A stretch of DNA of 48,315 nt from NCBI RefSeq assembly GCF_013055795.1, contig NZ_JABETO010000043.1, forward strand, positions 1 through 48,315. Direction: 5' to 3'. The stretch's first letter is position 1. Each line of letters begins with the position of its first letter. This document shows positions 7,248-16,859 of the stretch, piece after piece. The translations under genes were made by a program, and so were the position numbers. Under the pieces are notes generated by a model, which did no database searches, was not told where the DNA came from, and was given only the letters and a program-made list of their open reading frames with translations. The stretch is from Streptomyces sp. I05A-00742 (GTDB lineage: Bacteria > Actinomycetota > Actinomycetes > Streptomycetales > Streptomycetaceae).

Positions 7248-9466
7248 TTGGCGGACTCGTCCTTGGTCTCGGCGGTGTCGTCGTTCTCACCCTCGATCAC
7301 GGGGATGAGGGAGAGCTTGCCGCGCTGGTCGATCTCGGCGATCTCGACCTGGACCTTGGCGCCGACCCCGAGCACGTCCTCGACGTTCTCCACGCGCTTG
7401 CCACCGGCGAGCTTGCGGATCTGCGAGATGTGCAGCAGGCCGTCCTTGCCCGGCATGAGGGAGACGAACGCGCCGAAGGTAGTGGTCTTGACGACCGTAC
7501 CCAGGTAGCGCTCGCCGACCTCCGGCATGGTCGGGTTGGCGATGCCGTTGATCGTGGCACGCGCGGCCTCGGCGGCCGGGCCGTCGGCGGCACCGATGTA
7601 GATGGTGCCGTCGTCCTCGATCGTGATCTCGGCGCCGGTGTCCTCCTGGATCTGGTTGATCATCTTGCCCTTGGGGCCGATGACCTCACCGATCTTGTCC
7701 ACGGGGATCTTGACGGTGATGATCCGCGGGGCGTTCGGGGACATCTCGTCCGGCGTGTCGATGGCTTCCATCATCACGTCGAGGATGTGCAGCCGGGCGT
7801 CGCGGGCCTGCTTGAGGGCCGCGGCCAGGACGGAGGCCGGGATGCCGTCCAGCTTGGTGTCCAGCTGGAGGGCGGTCACGAACTCCTTGGTGCCGGCGAC
7901 CTTGAAGTCCATGTCGCCGAAGGCGTCCTCCGCACCGAGGATGTCGGTGAGGGCGACGTAGTGCGTCTCGCCGTCGATCTCCTGGGAGATCAGGCCCATG
8001 GCGATGCCGGCGACGGGGGCCTTGAGGGGCACACCGGCGTTCAGCAGCGACATGGTGGAGGCGCAGACCGAGCCCATGGACGTCGAGCCGTTGGAGCCGA
8101 GGGCCTCGGACACCTGACGGATCGCGTAGGGGAACTCCTCGCGGGTCGGCAGGACCGGCACGATGGCGCGCTCGGCGAGGGCGCCGTGGCCGATCTCGCG
8201 GCGCTTGGGGGAGCCCACCCGGCCGGTCTCGCCGACGGAGTACGGCGGGAAGTTGTAGTTGTGCATGTAGCGCTTGCGGGTCACCGGGGAGAGGGTGTCC
8301 AGCTGCTGCTCCATCCGGAGCATGTTCAGGGTGGTGACGCCCAGGATCTGGGTCTCGCCACGCTCGAACAGCGCGGAACCGTGCACCCGCGGGATGGCCT
8401 CGACCTCGGCGGCGAGCGTACGGATGTCCGTGACGCCGCGGCCGTCGATGCGCTTCTTCTCCTTGATCACGCGCTCACGGACCAGCTGCTTGGTGAGCGA
8501 GCGGTACGCGGCGGAGATCTCCTTCTCGCGGCCCTCGAACTCCGGCAGGAGCTTCTCGGCGGCGAGCGCCTTGACGCGGTCCAGCTCGGCCTCGCGGTCC
8601 TGCTTGCCCGCGATGGTCAGCGCGGAGGAGAGCTCCGGGCGGACGGCGGCGGACAGCGCCTCCAGGACGTCGTCCTGGTAGTCGAGGAAGACGGGGAACT
8701 CGCCGGTCGGCTTGGCGGCCTTGGCGGCGAGGTCGGCCTGGGCCTTGCAGAGCACCTTGATGAAGGGCTTCGCGGCGTCCAGACCGGAGGCGACGACCTC
8801 CTCGGTGGGCGCCTCGGCGCCGCCCTTGACCAGCTGGATGGTCTTCTCGGTGGCCTCGGCCTCGACCATCATGATCGCGACGTCGCCGTCCTCCAGGGCG
8901 CGGCCGGCGACGACCATGTCGAAGACGGCGTCCTCGAGCTCGGTGTGCGTCGGGAACGCGACCCACTGGCCGTTGATCAGCGCGACGCGGACGCCGCCGA
9001 TCGGGCCGGAGAAGGGCAGACCGGCCAGCTGCGTGGACGCGGAGGCGGCGTTGATCGCCACGACGTCGTACAGGTGGTCGGGGTTGAGCGCCATGATCGT
9101 GGCGACGACCTGGATCTCGTTGCGCAGGCCCTTCTTGAAGGAGGGGCGCAGCGGGCGGTCGATCAGGCGGCAGGTGAGGATCGCGTCCTCGGAGGGCCGG
9201 CCCTCACGACGGAAGAAGGAGCCGGGGATCTTCCCGGCGGCGTACATGCGCTCCTCGACGTCGACGGTCAGCGGGAAGAAGTCCAGCTGGTCCTTGGGCG
9301 TCTTGGAGGCGGTGGTGGCCGACAGCACCATGGTGTCGTCGTCCAGGTACGCGACGGCGGAGCCGGCGGCCTGCTTGGCCAGGCGGCCCGTCTCGAAGCG
9401 GATGGTGCGGGTGCCGAAGGCGCCGTTGTCGATGACGGCCTCGGCGTAGTGGGTCTCGTTCTCCAC
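7244..9466 (-). CDS. pnp: Polyribonucleotide nucleotidyltransferase (PNPase; GpsI)
   Basis: 740 residues. PNPase is a phosphorolytic 3'-5' exoribonuclease and polymerase and the main 3'-tailing enzyme in Streptomyces. Two RNase PH-like domains are linked by the helical region (core motifs FFRREGRPSE, GSNGSTSMGS, MDFKVAGT), followed by a KH domain (VIGPKGKMINQIQEDTG) and an S1 domain (GERYLGTVVKTTTFGAFVS), then an acidic tail. The GTG at 9466 is the start: GAGGAG is 9 bases upstream and the mature family N-terminus begins here. A longer reading frame to 9598 is only open leader. It lies 285 bases after rpsO, with a hairpin between. Confidence 0.97.
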   Translation of the reverse strand: MENETHYAEAVIDNGAFGTRTIRFETGRLAKQAAGSAVAYLDDDTMVLSATTASKTPKDQLDFFPLTVDVEERMYAAGKIPGSFFRREGRPSEDAILTCRLIDRPLRPSFKKGLRNEIQVVATIMALNPDHLYDVVAINAASASTQLAGLPFSGPIGGVRVALINGQWVAFPTHTELEDAVFDMVVAGRALEDGDVAIMMVEAEATEKTIQLVKGGAEAPTEEVVASGLDAAKPFIKVLCKAQADLAAKAAKPTGEFPVFLDYQDDVLEALSAAVRPELSSALTIAGKQDREAELDRVKALAAEKLLPEFEGREKEISAAYRSLTKQLVRERVIKEKKRIDGRGVTDIRTLAAEVEAIPRVHGSALFERGETQILGVTTLNMLRMEQQLDTLSPVTRKRYMHNYNFPPYSVGETGRVGSPKRREIGHGALAERAIVPVLPTREEFPYAIRQVSEALGSNGSTSMGSVCASTMSLLNAGVPLKAPVAGIAMGLISQEIDGETHYVALTDILGAEDAFGDMDFKVAGTKEFVTALQLDTKLDGIPASVLAAALKQARDARLHILDVMMEAIDTPDEMSPNAPRIITVKIPVDKIGEVIGPKGKMINQIQEDTGAEITIEDDGTIYIGAADGPAAEAARATINGIANPTMPEVGERYLGTVVKTTTFGAFVSLMPGKDGLLHISQIRKLAGGKRVENVEDVLGVGAKVQVEIAEIDQRGKLSLIPVIEGENDDTAETKDESAK

Positions 9467-9705
9467 CAGGGATATCTCCTCGTCGGATCCATGTGCCGCC
9501 CCCGCCCGTGTGGCGGGGACGGTGGTGGAGGGCGCGCTGTGCTCTGTGCGGGCCGGTCTTCGATCGAAGCACCCGGAATTCCCCGTTCCGGGGGCCACTA
9601 CCGAGGACCGGCGGAGAGGCGGCGCTCCTCCTCGTGTTCGTTATGCCGTGCGTTGTGCCGTTGTGGGACCAGAGTACAAAGCTTCCGTCTCCCACGAGAT
9701 ACGCA

Positions 9706-9741
9706 AAGGGAGCGGCCCCCAAAGGTGGGAACCGCTCCCTT
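9706..9741 (-). terminator. rpsO-pnp intergenic hairpin
   Basis: AAGGGAGCGG (9706-9715) pairs with CCGCTCCCTT (9732-9741), with an inner CCC/GGG extension, 10 bases past the rpsO stop. On the minus strand it is followed by TTGCGT. A hairpin at this site is known in Streptomyces as an RNase III target and partial terminator between rpsO and pnp; here only the hairpin itself is seen. Confidence 0.7.
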
Positions 9742-9750
9742 CACCACGTC

Positions 9751-10038
9751 TTACTTGGCGCCGGCGGCACCGCGGCGGATGCCGAGGCGCTCGACCAGGG
9801 CGCGGAAGCGCGTGATGTCCTTCTTCGCCAGGTACTGCAGCAGGCGGCGGCGCTGGCCGACCAGGAGCAGCAGACCACGGCGGGAGTGGTGGTCGTGCTT
9901 GTGCGTCTTGAGGTGCTCGGTCAGGTCCGAGATGCGACGGGTCAGCATGGCGACCTGGACCTCGGGGGAGCCGGTGTCGCCCTCCTTGGTGGCGAACTCG
10001 GACATGATCTGCTTCTTCGTAGCGGCGTCGAGCGACAC
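9751..10038 (-). CDS. rpsO: 30S ribosomal protein S15
   Basis: 95 residues, slightly longer than the common 89. S15 is a primary 16S rRNA binder in 30S assembly. The family signature TGSPEVQVAMLTRRI, the LKTHKHDHHSRRGLL segment and the closing RRRLLQYLAKKDITRFRALVERLGIR are all present. The GTG at 10038 has AAGGAG 6 bases upstream. The gene heads the rpsO-pnp-M16 series; its leader holds a short hairpin (separate entry). Confidence 0.97.
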   Translation of the reverse strand: MSLDAATKKQIMSEFATKEGDTGSPEVQVAMLTRRISDLTEHLKTHKHDHHSRRGLLLLVGQRRRLLQYLAKKDITRFRALVERLGIRRGAAGAK

Positions 10039-10075
10039 GCGATACTCCTTATGAGTCTCGTTTGGCCACCGAGTG

Positions 10076-10097
10076 CCCCTGGTCTTGATCTCAGGGG
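10076..10097 (-). other. Hairpin in the rpsO leader
   Basis: CCCCTG (10076-10081) pairs with CAGGGG (10092-10097) around a 10-base loop, about 40 bases before the S15 start. S15 mRNAs in several phyla carry autoregulatory leader structures; this hairpin is a candidate part of one, but the match is positional only. Confidence 0.3.
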
Positions 10098-10218
10098 AGC
10101 TTCCGTTACTCGGGAGGCGGGGTCCGCTGGGCGCTGTCCCCAGATGCCGCGGAGGGCGGTCCGGAGGCGCGTACACATACGGCCGTCACACAGCGTACCA
10201 GCAGCGCCGGCCGGGGCG

Positions 10219-11688
10219 TCACCCGCTGGTCATGCTCCGGGCCGCGGAGTACACGTCCAGGACCGCGAGGCAGAGCGGCACGAGGGCGAGCAGGAAGGCG
10301 CTCTCGGCGAGGTCGGAGAGCCGGCCCCAGAACGGTGACAGGCCCTTCTTCGGGACGATCAGCGCGACGCCGACGACGAGCGCGGCCCCGGCGGCGACGG
10401 CCGCCGCCAGCCAGACGGTGTGGACGTCGAGCGGGCCGCGGTCACCCTCCATCACCATCTTGCGGAGCGCCTCGCCCGGCGGGTTCAGGGACAGGCCGAG
10501 GACGAGCAGCCCGAGACCGGCGAGACCGGCCGTGAGGACGGCCGCGACCTGGGCGGTGTAGCGGAAGAGGCGGGCGCGCAGCAGCATGGCGGCGCCGGTC
10601 GTGAGGGCCAGCAGCTGCCCCCACAGGTCGTGGGAGAAGCCGAGGACGGCGAGCGCGCCGACGACGACGGCCGCGCTGCCGCCGACCAGGCCGAGCAGCA
10701 TCTCGTGGCCGCGGCGGGCCTGGGCGGCGACGCGGTCCGCGTCCACGGGAGGTCCGGCCGGGGCGCCCGGCTCGCGGTCGGGCTCGTCGGAGGCGGCCGA
10801 GCGCGGGGCGGCGTAGCCGATGGGCAGCCGGGCGACGCGGGCGGACAGGCCGGGCAGGAAGGCGATCGCGCCGATCGCGACGACGGCGCAGACGGCGGCG
10901 GTGTCGGTGGGGCTCGCCCCGGCGAGGATCGCGCCGAAGGTCGCGAGGGTGCCCACGGCCGAGGCGAAGACGGCGGCGACGAAGGGGGCGTCCCCGCTGG
11001 GCATCACCGCGGAGAGCACCACGGAGGCGACGAGGACGGTGACGCAGCCGAGCAGGAACTGGAGGCGGCCCACGCCCTCGCCGTCCCGGAGGGCGATCAG
11101 GCCCGATCCGGCGATCATCAGGTGCGGGAGGGCGGACAGGCCCATCGCGACGGACGAGGCCCGGTCGCCGTAGACCCGGGCGCGCACGCCGGAGAGCGCC
11201 GTCAGCAGCACGCCGACCGAGGCGGCGATGATGCCGGGCAGGCTGTGCATGTCGTGCCGGACCGGGTCGGCGAACCAGAGGACGAAGCCCAGGAGCACCA
11301 GCAGCAGCGAGCCGCCGACCAGGCCGGAGGCGCGCAGCAGCCGCTCGTTCCAGAGGGTGCGGTCACGGGTGACGGCGGACGCGACGGCGTCGGCGACGTC
11401 GTCGTAGACGGCGGGCGGCAGCGACTCGGTGAACGGGCGCAGGCGCAGGAGCGCGCCGTCGAGCACACGCTGGGCGCCCAGCGAGCGCGCCGGTTCCAGC
11501 ACGGTGCCGTCGGTGCCCACCAGGTGGTATCCGGGCGGGGTCGTCCCCCCGGCGGTGTGCCCGGTCAGCCGGAGGATCTCCGGGAGGAGATCGGCGACGG
11601 CGACGTCGTCGGGGAGGGCGACGTCGATCCGGCTGTCGGGCGCGACGACCGTCACGCGGCTGTAACCGGTCGTTGTGGTCGAACTCAC
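10219..11688 (-). CDS. eccD: Type VII secretion integral membrane protein EccD
   Basis: 489 residues. EccD forms the membrane vestibule of the ESX translocon. An N-terminal ubiquitin-like (YukD) domain occupies about residues 10-90, then about eleven transmembrane helices run from residue ~120 to the C-terminus, the usual EccD layout. A charged cytoplasmic loop (about 300-330) splits the helices. The ATG at 11688 agrees with the start of the ubiquitin fold. It is divergent from eccC with 203 bases between, so both probably use promoters in that gap. rpsO follows after 180 bases. Confidence 0.93.
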   Translation of the reverse strand: MSSTTTTGYSRVTVVAPDSRIDVALPDDVAVADLLPEILRLTGHTAGGTTPPGYHLVGTDGTVLEPARSLGAQRVLDGALLRLRPFTESLPPAVYDDVADAVASAVTRDRTLWNERLLRASGLVGGSLLLVLLGFVLWFADPVRHDMHSLPGIIAASVGVLLTALSGVRARVYGDRASSVAMGLSALPHLMIAGSGLIALRDGEGVGRLQFLLGCVTVLVASVVLSAVMPSGDAPFVAAVFASAVGTLATFGAILAGASPTDTAAVCAVVAIGAIAFLPGLSARVARLPIGYAAPRSAASDEPDREPGAPAGPPVDADRVAAQARRGHEMLLGLVGGSAAVVVGALAVLGFSHDLWGQLLALTTGAAMLLRARLFRYTAQVAAVLTAGLAGLGLLVLGLSLNPPGEALRKMVMEGDRGPLDVHTVWLAAAVAAGAALVVGVALIVPKKGLSPFWGRLSDLAESAFLLALVPLCLAVLDVYSAARSMTSG

Positions 11689-11891
11689 CTGGAGGGCCCC
11701 CTCATTGCGTGCTGTTCCACCCGCCGGTCCCGCGGTGTCCCGCTCGTGGCCCCGCGTGTTGACGGGGCGACACCATACCCGGGACCACCGCTGTGTTATG
11801 CACGTAGGATCATCGTCGCGCGGAGGCAGGCCACCACCAGGGGGGTGCCGGTCACAACCGCCCAGCCCGCACGCGAGGGATTGATACGCCG
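11689..11891. promoter_or_regulatory. Divergent control region eccD / eccC
   Basis: This region separates two core secretion genes read outwards. A TAGGAT hexamer (11805-11810, plus) and a TATGGT on the minus strand near 11773-11778 look like -10 boxes, and TTGACG at about 11759 resembles a -35, but no hexamer pair has good spacing. No repeat or operator stands out. Confidence 0.3.
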
Positions 11892-14800
11892 GTGAGTCAG
11901 ATCGTCGTCAAACGTCCGCCCCGGGTCATGCCGCCCGAGCCCGACGCGGATGAGCTCCAGCTCGAATCCCCTCCCGAACTGCCCCGCGGGCAGCAGGAGG
12001 GGATGGCGATGCAGCTCCTGCCCATGCTCGGCATGGGCTCGTCGGTCGTCTTCTTCTTCATGCCCGGCACCCAGCCGTTTATGAAGATCATGGGCGTGAT
12101 GATGCTGGCGTCGACGGTCGCGATGGCGATCGCGCAGGTCGTCCGCTACCGCAAGGGCACGCAGGGGGCGGCCGCCGACAGCCGGCGCGACTACCTCAAG
12201 TACCTGGCGCAGACCCGGCGGAAGGTGCGGCGCACGGCGCGGTCCCAGCGGGACGCCCAGTTCTATCTGCACCCCGGTCCCGACCAGCTGTGGGCGCTGG
12301 TCGCCGAGCGCAGCCGGCTGTGGGAACGGCGCATCTCCGACAAGGACTTCGGGCAGGTGCGCATCGGCCTGGGTCCGCAGCAGCTGTGGACCCCGCTGGT
12401 GGCGCCGACCACGGCGCCGGTGGACGAGCTGGAGCCGCTGTCGGCCGGTGCCATGCAGCAGTTCCTCGCCACGCACGGTTCGCTGGACGGGCTTCCGGTG
12501 GCCGTGTCGATGCGGGCCTTCTACCACGTGGTGGTGTCCGGCGAGGCGGACGCGGTGCGCGGGGCGGCGCGGTCGATGGTGGCCGGGCTGGCAGCCCTGC
12601 ACTCCCCCGACGACCTCGTCATCGCGGTGGTCGCGGCGCAGGAGGCCGCCCCGGAGTGGGACTGGACCAAGTGGCTGCCGCACACCCAGGCGCCCGGCAC
12701 GGCCGACGGGGCGGGCACCAAGCGGCTGTTCGGCGACGACCTCCCCGAGGTGGAGGAGCTGCTGGACAGGCGGCTGGAGGGGCGTACACGCTTCAGCCGG
12801 GACGCCCAGCCGCTGCTGGACCAGCCCCACGTGGTGGTGGTCCTGGACGGCGGCCTGGTGCCCCCCGAGTCGCTGCTCGCCTCCCCCGAGGGCCTCCAGG
12901 GCGTGACCGTCCTGGAGATCGCGCCGGGCGAGGAGGACGAACCGCGCGGCGGGCTGTCCGTCACCGTCAAGCCGGGCAGGCTGCGGCTCGAATCGGCGAC
13001 CGCCGTCTACCAGGGCGTGCCCGACCACCTGACGGTCCCGGCCGCGGAGGCCCTCGCCCGGCAGCTGGCCCCGCTCTGCGTGGGCAGCGGCGGGGACGAC
13101 GAGGAACCGCTCCTCGCCAACCTCGACTTCACCGAACTGCTGGGCCTGGGCGACGCCGCCTCGGTGGAGACGGCCACCACCTGGCGTCCCCGGTCCAGGG
13201 CCGAGCGGCTGCGGGTGCCCATAGGCGTCGGCGAGGACGGCACGCCCGTCATGCTCGACCTCAAGGAGGCGGCGGAGGACGGCATGGGCCCGCACGGCCT
13301 GTGCGTCGGCGCCACCGGTTCCGGCAAGTCGGAGCTGCTGCGGACGCTGGTCCTGGGCCTGGCGGTCACCCACTCCTCGGAGAACCTGAACTTCGTCCTC
13401 GCCGACTTCAAGGGCGGTGCGACGTTCTCCGGCATGGCCGAGCTCCCGCACGTCGCCGCCGTCATCACCAACCTCGCCGACGACCTCACCCTCGTCGACC
13501 GCATGCGCGACTCCATCACCGGTGAGCTCCAGCGCCGCCAGGAGCTGCTGCGGGCCGCGGGCAACTACGCCAACCTCAACGACTACGAGAAGGCGCGCGC
13601 CGCGGGGGCGCCGCTGGAACCGCTGGCCTCACTGGTCCTGGTCATCGACGAGTTCAGCGAACTCCTCACGGCCAAACCGGACTTCATCGACATGTTCATC
13701 CAGATCGGCCGCATCGGCCGGTCGCTGGGCGTGCACCTGCTGCTGGCCTCGCAGCGCCTGGAGGAGGGCCGGCTCCGCGGCCTGGACACCTACCTGTCGT
13801 ACCGCATCGGCCTGCGGACGTTCTCCGCCGCCGAGTCCCGTACGGCGCTGGGCGTGCCGGACGCGTACCACCTGCCGTCCGTCCCGGGCTCCGGGTACCT
13901 CAAGTTCGGCACCGACGAGATGACGCGGTTCAAGGCCGCCTACGTCTCGGGCACCTACCGCGACGGCGCCGGCACCCTCACCCGTACCGGGCCGCTGCCC
14001 GCCGACCGGCGGCCGGTGCTCTTCACCGCGGCTCCGGTGCCGGTCCGCTACCAGGCGCCGGACCCCGACTTCAGCTACACCCCGGCGCGGCCGGACGACG
14101 ACGCGCTCGCCGACACCGTCCTCGACGTGATCGTCCGCCGGCTGGAGGGCCAGGGCCCCGGCGCCCACCAGGTCTGGCTGCCACCGCTGAACAACGCGCC
14201 CGCCCTCGACCAGCTCCTCCCGCAGCTCACCGCCACCCCCGAGCGCGGGCTGCACTGCCCCGACCCCGCCACCACCGGCGGCCTGCGGGTCCCGCTCGGT
14301 CTGCTGGACAAGCCCTTCGAGCAGCGGCGCGACGTCCTGGTCCGCGACTTCTCCGGCGCGGCCGGCCATATGCTGATCGTCGGCGGCCCGCGCTCCGGCA
14401 AGTCCACGCTGCTGCGCACGCTCATCGGCGGGTTCGCCCTCACCCACACCCCGCACGAGGTGCAGTTCTACGGGCTGGACTTCGGCGGCGGCGGGATGAG
14501 CGCCGTCGAGGGCCTGCCGCACGTCGGCGGCATCGCCTCCCGGCTGGACCCGGAGAAGATCCGCCGGACGGTCGCCGAGGTCACCGGCATCCTCAACCGG
14601 CGGGAGGAGTTCTTCCGCGACAACAACATCGACACCATCGCCACGTACCGCCGCCTCCGCGCCGCCGGGCGGCTCCCCGACGAGCCCTGGGGCGACGTCT
14701 TCCTCGTCATCGACGGCTGGCAGACGTTCAAGACGGACTACGAGATGCTGGAGCCGTACATCGCGGACATCACCACCCGCGGTCTCGGTCTCGGCGTCCA

Positions 14801-15851
14801 CCTCGTCGTCACCGTCTCGCGCTACATGGAGATGCGCGCCGCGCTCAAGGACCAGTTCCTGAGCCGGCTGGAGCTGCGCCTGGGCGACCCGCTCGACTCC
14901 GAACTCGACCGCAAGATCGCGGTGAACGTCCCGGTGGGCGTCCCCGGCCGCGGTATCACCGCCGAGAAGCTGCACTTCCTGGCCGGTCTGCCGCGCATCG
15001 ACGGCGGTTCGGGCGGCGGCGACGACCTCTCCGAGGCCACCGCCGACTTCGTCAAGGCGGCCGACGAGAGCTGGCCCGGCCCGCACGCCCCGCACGTCCG
15101 CATGCTGCCGCGCATGCTCTCCGTCCGCGAACTCCCGGACGGGCACGCCCAGCCGGGCCGCGGCGTGGCCATCGGCCTCGACGAGATGAACCTCGCGCCG
15201 GTCTTCGTCAACTTCGACACCGACCCGTTCTTCGCCGTCTACGGCGAGAGCGAGTCCGGCAAGACGGCGCTGCTGCGGCTGCTCATCAAGCAGCTCACCG
15301 AGCGGTACACGCCCGAGGAGGCGCTCTTCTGCGTCGCCGACTACCGGCGGAGCCTGCTGGAGTGCGTGCCCGAGCCCTACCTCGTGGGCTACGCCACCAC
15401 CCAGAACGCCTTCGACGCGTACCTCACCGACATGAACACCCTCATCGGCAGCCGCATCCCGGGTACGGACGTGACCCCGCAGCAGCTCCGGGACCGCAGC
15501 TGGTGGAAGGGCCCGCGGGCGTTCATCCTCGTGGACGACTACGACCTGGTCGCCACCTCGTCCGGCAACCCCATGGCCCAGCTGGTGGACAACCTCCCCT
15601 ACGCGCGCGACGCCGGCGTCAACATCATCCTCGCCCGCAGCAGCGCGGGCGCCGGACGGTCCTCGTACGAGCAGTTCATCCAGCGCTTCAAGGAGCTCGG
15701 CGCCCAGGGCGTCCTGCTCTCCGGCAACTCGGGCGAGGGCGAGCTCCTGGGGAGCGTCAAGCCGCGCCCGCTGCCGCCGGGGCGTGGGTTGTTCGTCTCG
15801 CGGCGGGGCGGGGCTTCGCTGGTGCAGACGGGGTGGGTGCCTACGGAGTAG
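11892..15851 (+). CDS. eccC: Type VII secretion ATPase EccC (FtsK/SpoIIIE family, single-chain EccCa+EccCb)
   Basis: 1319 residues. EccC is the motor and substrate receptor of the ESX system. Two N-terminal transmembrane segments (about 40-58 and 65-85) are followed by the DUF/stalk region and three FtsK-type ATPase domains. Walker A motifs are GATGSGKSE (~473), GGPRSGKST (~831) and GESESGKTA (~1117). Walker B in domain 1 is VLVIDEF with the catalytic Glu, while domains 2 and 3 have VFLVIDGW and FILVDDY, so only the first looks fully catalytic. Arg-finger-type residues occur in QIGRIGRSLG. The GTG start at 11892 is preceded by GAGGGA at 12 bases. It is a single fused gene, unlike the split EccCa/EccCb of some mycobacterial loci. 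It converges on the immunity cassette, 48 bases away. Confidence 0.97.
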   Translation: MSQIVVKRPPRVMPPEPDADELQLESPPELPRGQQEGMAMQLLPMLGMGSSVVFFFMPGTQPFMKIMGVMMLASTVAMAIAQVVRYRKGTQGAAADSRRDYLKYLAQTRRKVRRTARSQRDAQFYLHPGPDQLWALVAERSRLWERRISDKDFGQVRIGLGPQQLWTPLVAPTTAPVDELEPLSAGAMQQFLATHGSLDGLPVAVSMRAFYHVVVSGEADAVRGAARSMVAGLAALHSPDDLVIAVVAAQEAAPEWDWTKWLPHTQAPGTADGAGTKRLFGDDLPEVEELLDRRLEGRTRFSRDAQPLLDQPHVVVVLDGGLVPPESLLASPEGLQGVTVLEIAPGEEDEPRGGLSVTVKPGRLRLESATAVYQGVPDHLTVPAAEALARQLAPLCVGSGGDDEEPLLANLDFTELLGLGDAASVETATTWRPRSRAERLRVPIGVGEDGTPVMLDLKEAAEDGMGPHGLCVGATGSGKSELLRTLVLGLAVTHSSENLNFVLADFKGGATFSGMAELPHVAAVITNLADDLTLVDRMRDSITGELQRRQELLRAAGNYANLNDYEKARAAGAPLEPLASLVLVIDEFSELLTAKPDFIDMFIQIGRIGRSLGVHLLLASQRLEEGRLRGLDTYLSYRIGLRTFSAAESRTALGVPDAYHLPSVPGSGYLKFGTDEMTRFKAAYVSGTYRDGAGTLTRTGPLPADRRPVLFTAAPVPVRYQAPDPDFSYTPARPDDDALADTVLDVIVRRLEGQGPGAHQVWLPPLNNAPALDQLLPQLTATPERGLHCPDPATTGGLRVPLGLLDKPFEQRRDVLVRDFSGAAGHMLIVGGPRSGKSTLLRTLIGGFALTHTPHEVQFYGLDFGGGGMSAVEGLPHVGGIASRLDPEKIRRTVAEVTGILNRREEFFRDNNIDTIATYRRLRAAGRLPDEPWGDVFLVIDGWQTFKTDYEMLEPYIADITTRGLGLGVHLVVTVSRYMEMRAALKDQFLSRLELRLGDPLDSELDRKIAVNVPVGVPGRGITAEKLHFLAGLPRIDGGSGGGDDLSEATADFVKAADESWPGPHAPHVRMLPRMLSVRELPDGHAQPGRGVAIGLDEMNLAPVFVNFDTDPFFAVYGESESGKTALLRLLIKQLTERYTPEEALFCVADYRRSLLECVPEPYLVGYATTQNAFDAYLTDMNTLIGSRIPGTDVTPQQLRDRSWWKGPRAFILVDDYDLVATSSGNPMAQLVDNLPYARDAGVNIILARSSAGAGRSSYEQFIQRFKELGAQGVLLSGNSGEGELLGSVKPRPLPPGRGLFVSRRGGASLVQTGWVPTE

Positions 15852-15899
15852 GTGACTTGTTGGGGGCTCGGCCCGGCTCTCCTGTCCGGTCCGGTCCGG

Positions 15900-16859
15900 T
15901 TACGGGACGGGCGGGCCCGCCAGCCACTGGGCCAGGGCGGCGTACGCGTCCTCGCCCAGGTGGTGGTTGCCGCTGGGGTGGTGGGAGAAGCAGCGGCCGA
16001 GGTCGTCCATGACGATCGAGCTCCCCGCTCGGGGGTCTCCGGCCTTCCGGGTGTCTCCGCCCACCGGGAACAGGCCGCGTCCGAGGTCGGCGGCGAGAGC
16101 GGCGATGCCGGCGGCGTCACCCTCGTGGCCGGCCGTCGGGTCGACCGTCCAGCGGCGCTCGGGGTCCTTGGGGTGGACGAGTTCGAGGAGGCCGAAGGAG
16201 CGGAGGAAGCGGACGGCCGCCGGGGAGGGCGTGAGGGGGTGCCCCTGCCGGGCGGCGTCACGGACCCGCTCGTCGATGAGGTCCTGGATCCAGGGGCCGG
16301 CGTCCCGTCCGGGCGTCCAGCCGTTCGTCCGCAGCCAGTCGGCCAGTCCGGGCGGGGGCGTGGCGGGGAGCAGTCGCGGAGCGGGCACGCCGGGCGGCAG
16401 TGCGGCCGTGAAGTGCTCGATGTCGGCGCTCAGGGTGGAGGGCACCTCCGTCAGGGCTTCCAGGACGGCGCAGAGTTCGCGCGCCGACTCCGGTGCGTCG
16501 GCCCAGGTCCCGCTTCCTTGTCGGAGTATGGCGCCCAGCAGGGCGTCGTCGGTCCATCGCTCATCCCCGTGGGGCCATCGCTCTTCCGCATCGGGCCGTG
16601 GCGCTTCCTCTTCGGCCCGGAGGACTTCCAGGGCGATCGGCAGGAGCCAGGGCACGCCGACGTCCTGGCCGATCAGACGGCGCAGTTCGTCGGCGGTCAG
16701 CGTGTTCAGGGGGCGGCGGCGCAGGGCGTGCACGGACCGTACGAGGTGTGTCGCGCCGGGGGCGGGTTCTCCCCAGGCATGGCCCTCCAACTGCTCCAGG
16801 GAGCGGGTGCGGTCGGGCGAGGGCCGACGGCGTCGGCCCGGTACGCCGCGGTCACTCAT
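15900..16859 (-). CDS. Double immunity protein: CdiI_2-like domain + SUKH-3 domain
   Basis: 319 residues. After a short Arg-rich lead, residues ~19-110 (starting SLEQLEGHAWG, with TADELRRLIGQDVGVPWLLPIALE) resemble the CdiI_2-type contact-dependent-inhibition immunity domain. Residues ~172-317 (WLRTNGWTPGRDA ... VRFLRSFGLLELV ... LGRGLFPVGG ... HHPSGNHHLGEDAY) are a SUKH-3 domain. Both families neutralise polymorphic toxins by binding them, so the protein is probably a fused two-target immunity factor. Its ATG at 16859 overlaps the previous stop by 8 bases, so translation is coupled. It is the last gene of the cassette that begins with the deaminase toxin. Domain names are from recognition of sequence pattern, not a search. 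Confidence 0.78.
   Translation of the reverse strand: MSDRGVPGRRRRPSPDRTRSLEQLEGHAWGEPAPGATHLVRSVHALRRRPLNTLTADELRRLIGQDVGVPWLLPIALEVLRAEEEAPRPDAEERWPHGDERWTDDALLGAILRQGSGTWADAPESARELCAVLEALTEVPSTLSADIEHFTAALPPGVPAPRLLPATPPPGLADWLRTNGWTPGRDAGPWIQDLIDERVRDAARQGHPLTPSPAAVRFLRSFGLLELVHPKDPERRWTVDPTAGHEGDAAGIAALAADLGRGLFPVGGDTRKAGDPRAGSSIVMDDLGRCFSHHPSGNHHLGEDAYAALAQWLAGPPVP

Noticed and set aside
7229..10054. Very long plus-strand frame opposite pnp and rpsO
   Set aside because: It covers two certain genes on the other strand and has no domain; the composition is a shadow.
15852..15899. GGTCC triplet repeat between eccC and the immunity gene as a terminator
   Set aside because: Only short, imperfect pairing is possible; I could not support a terminator here.
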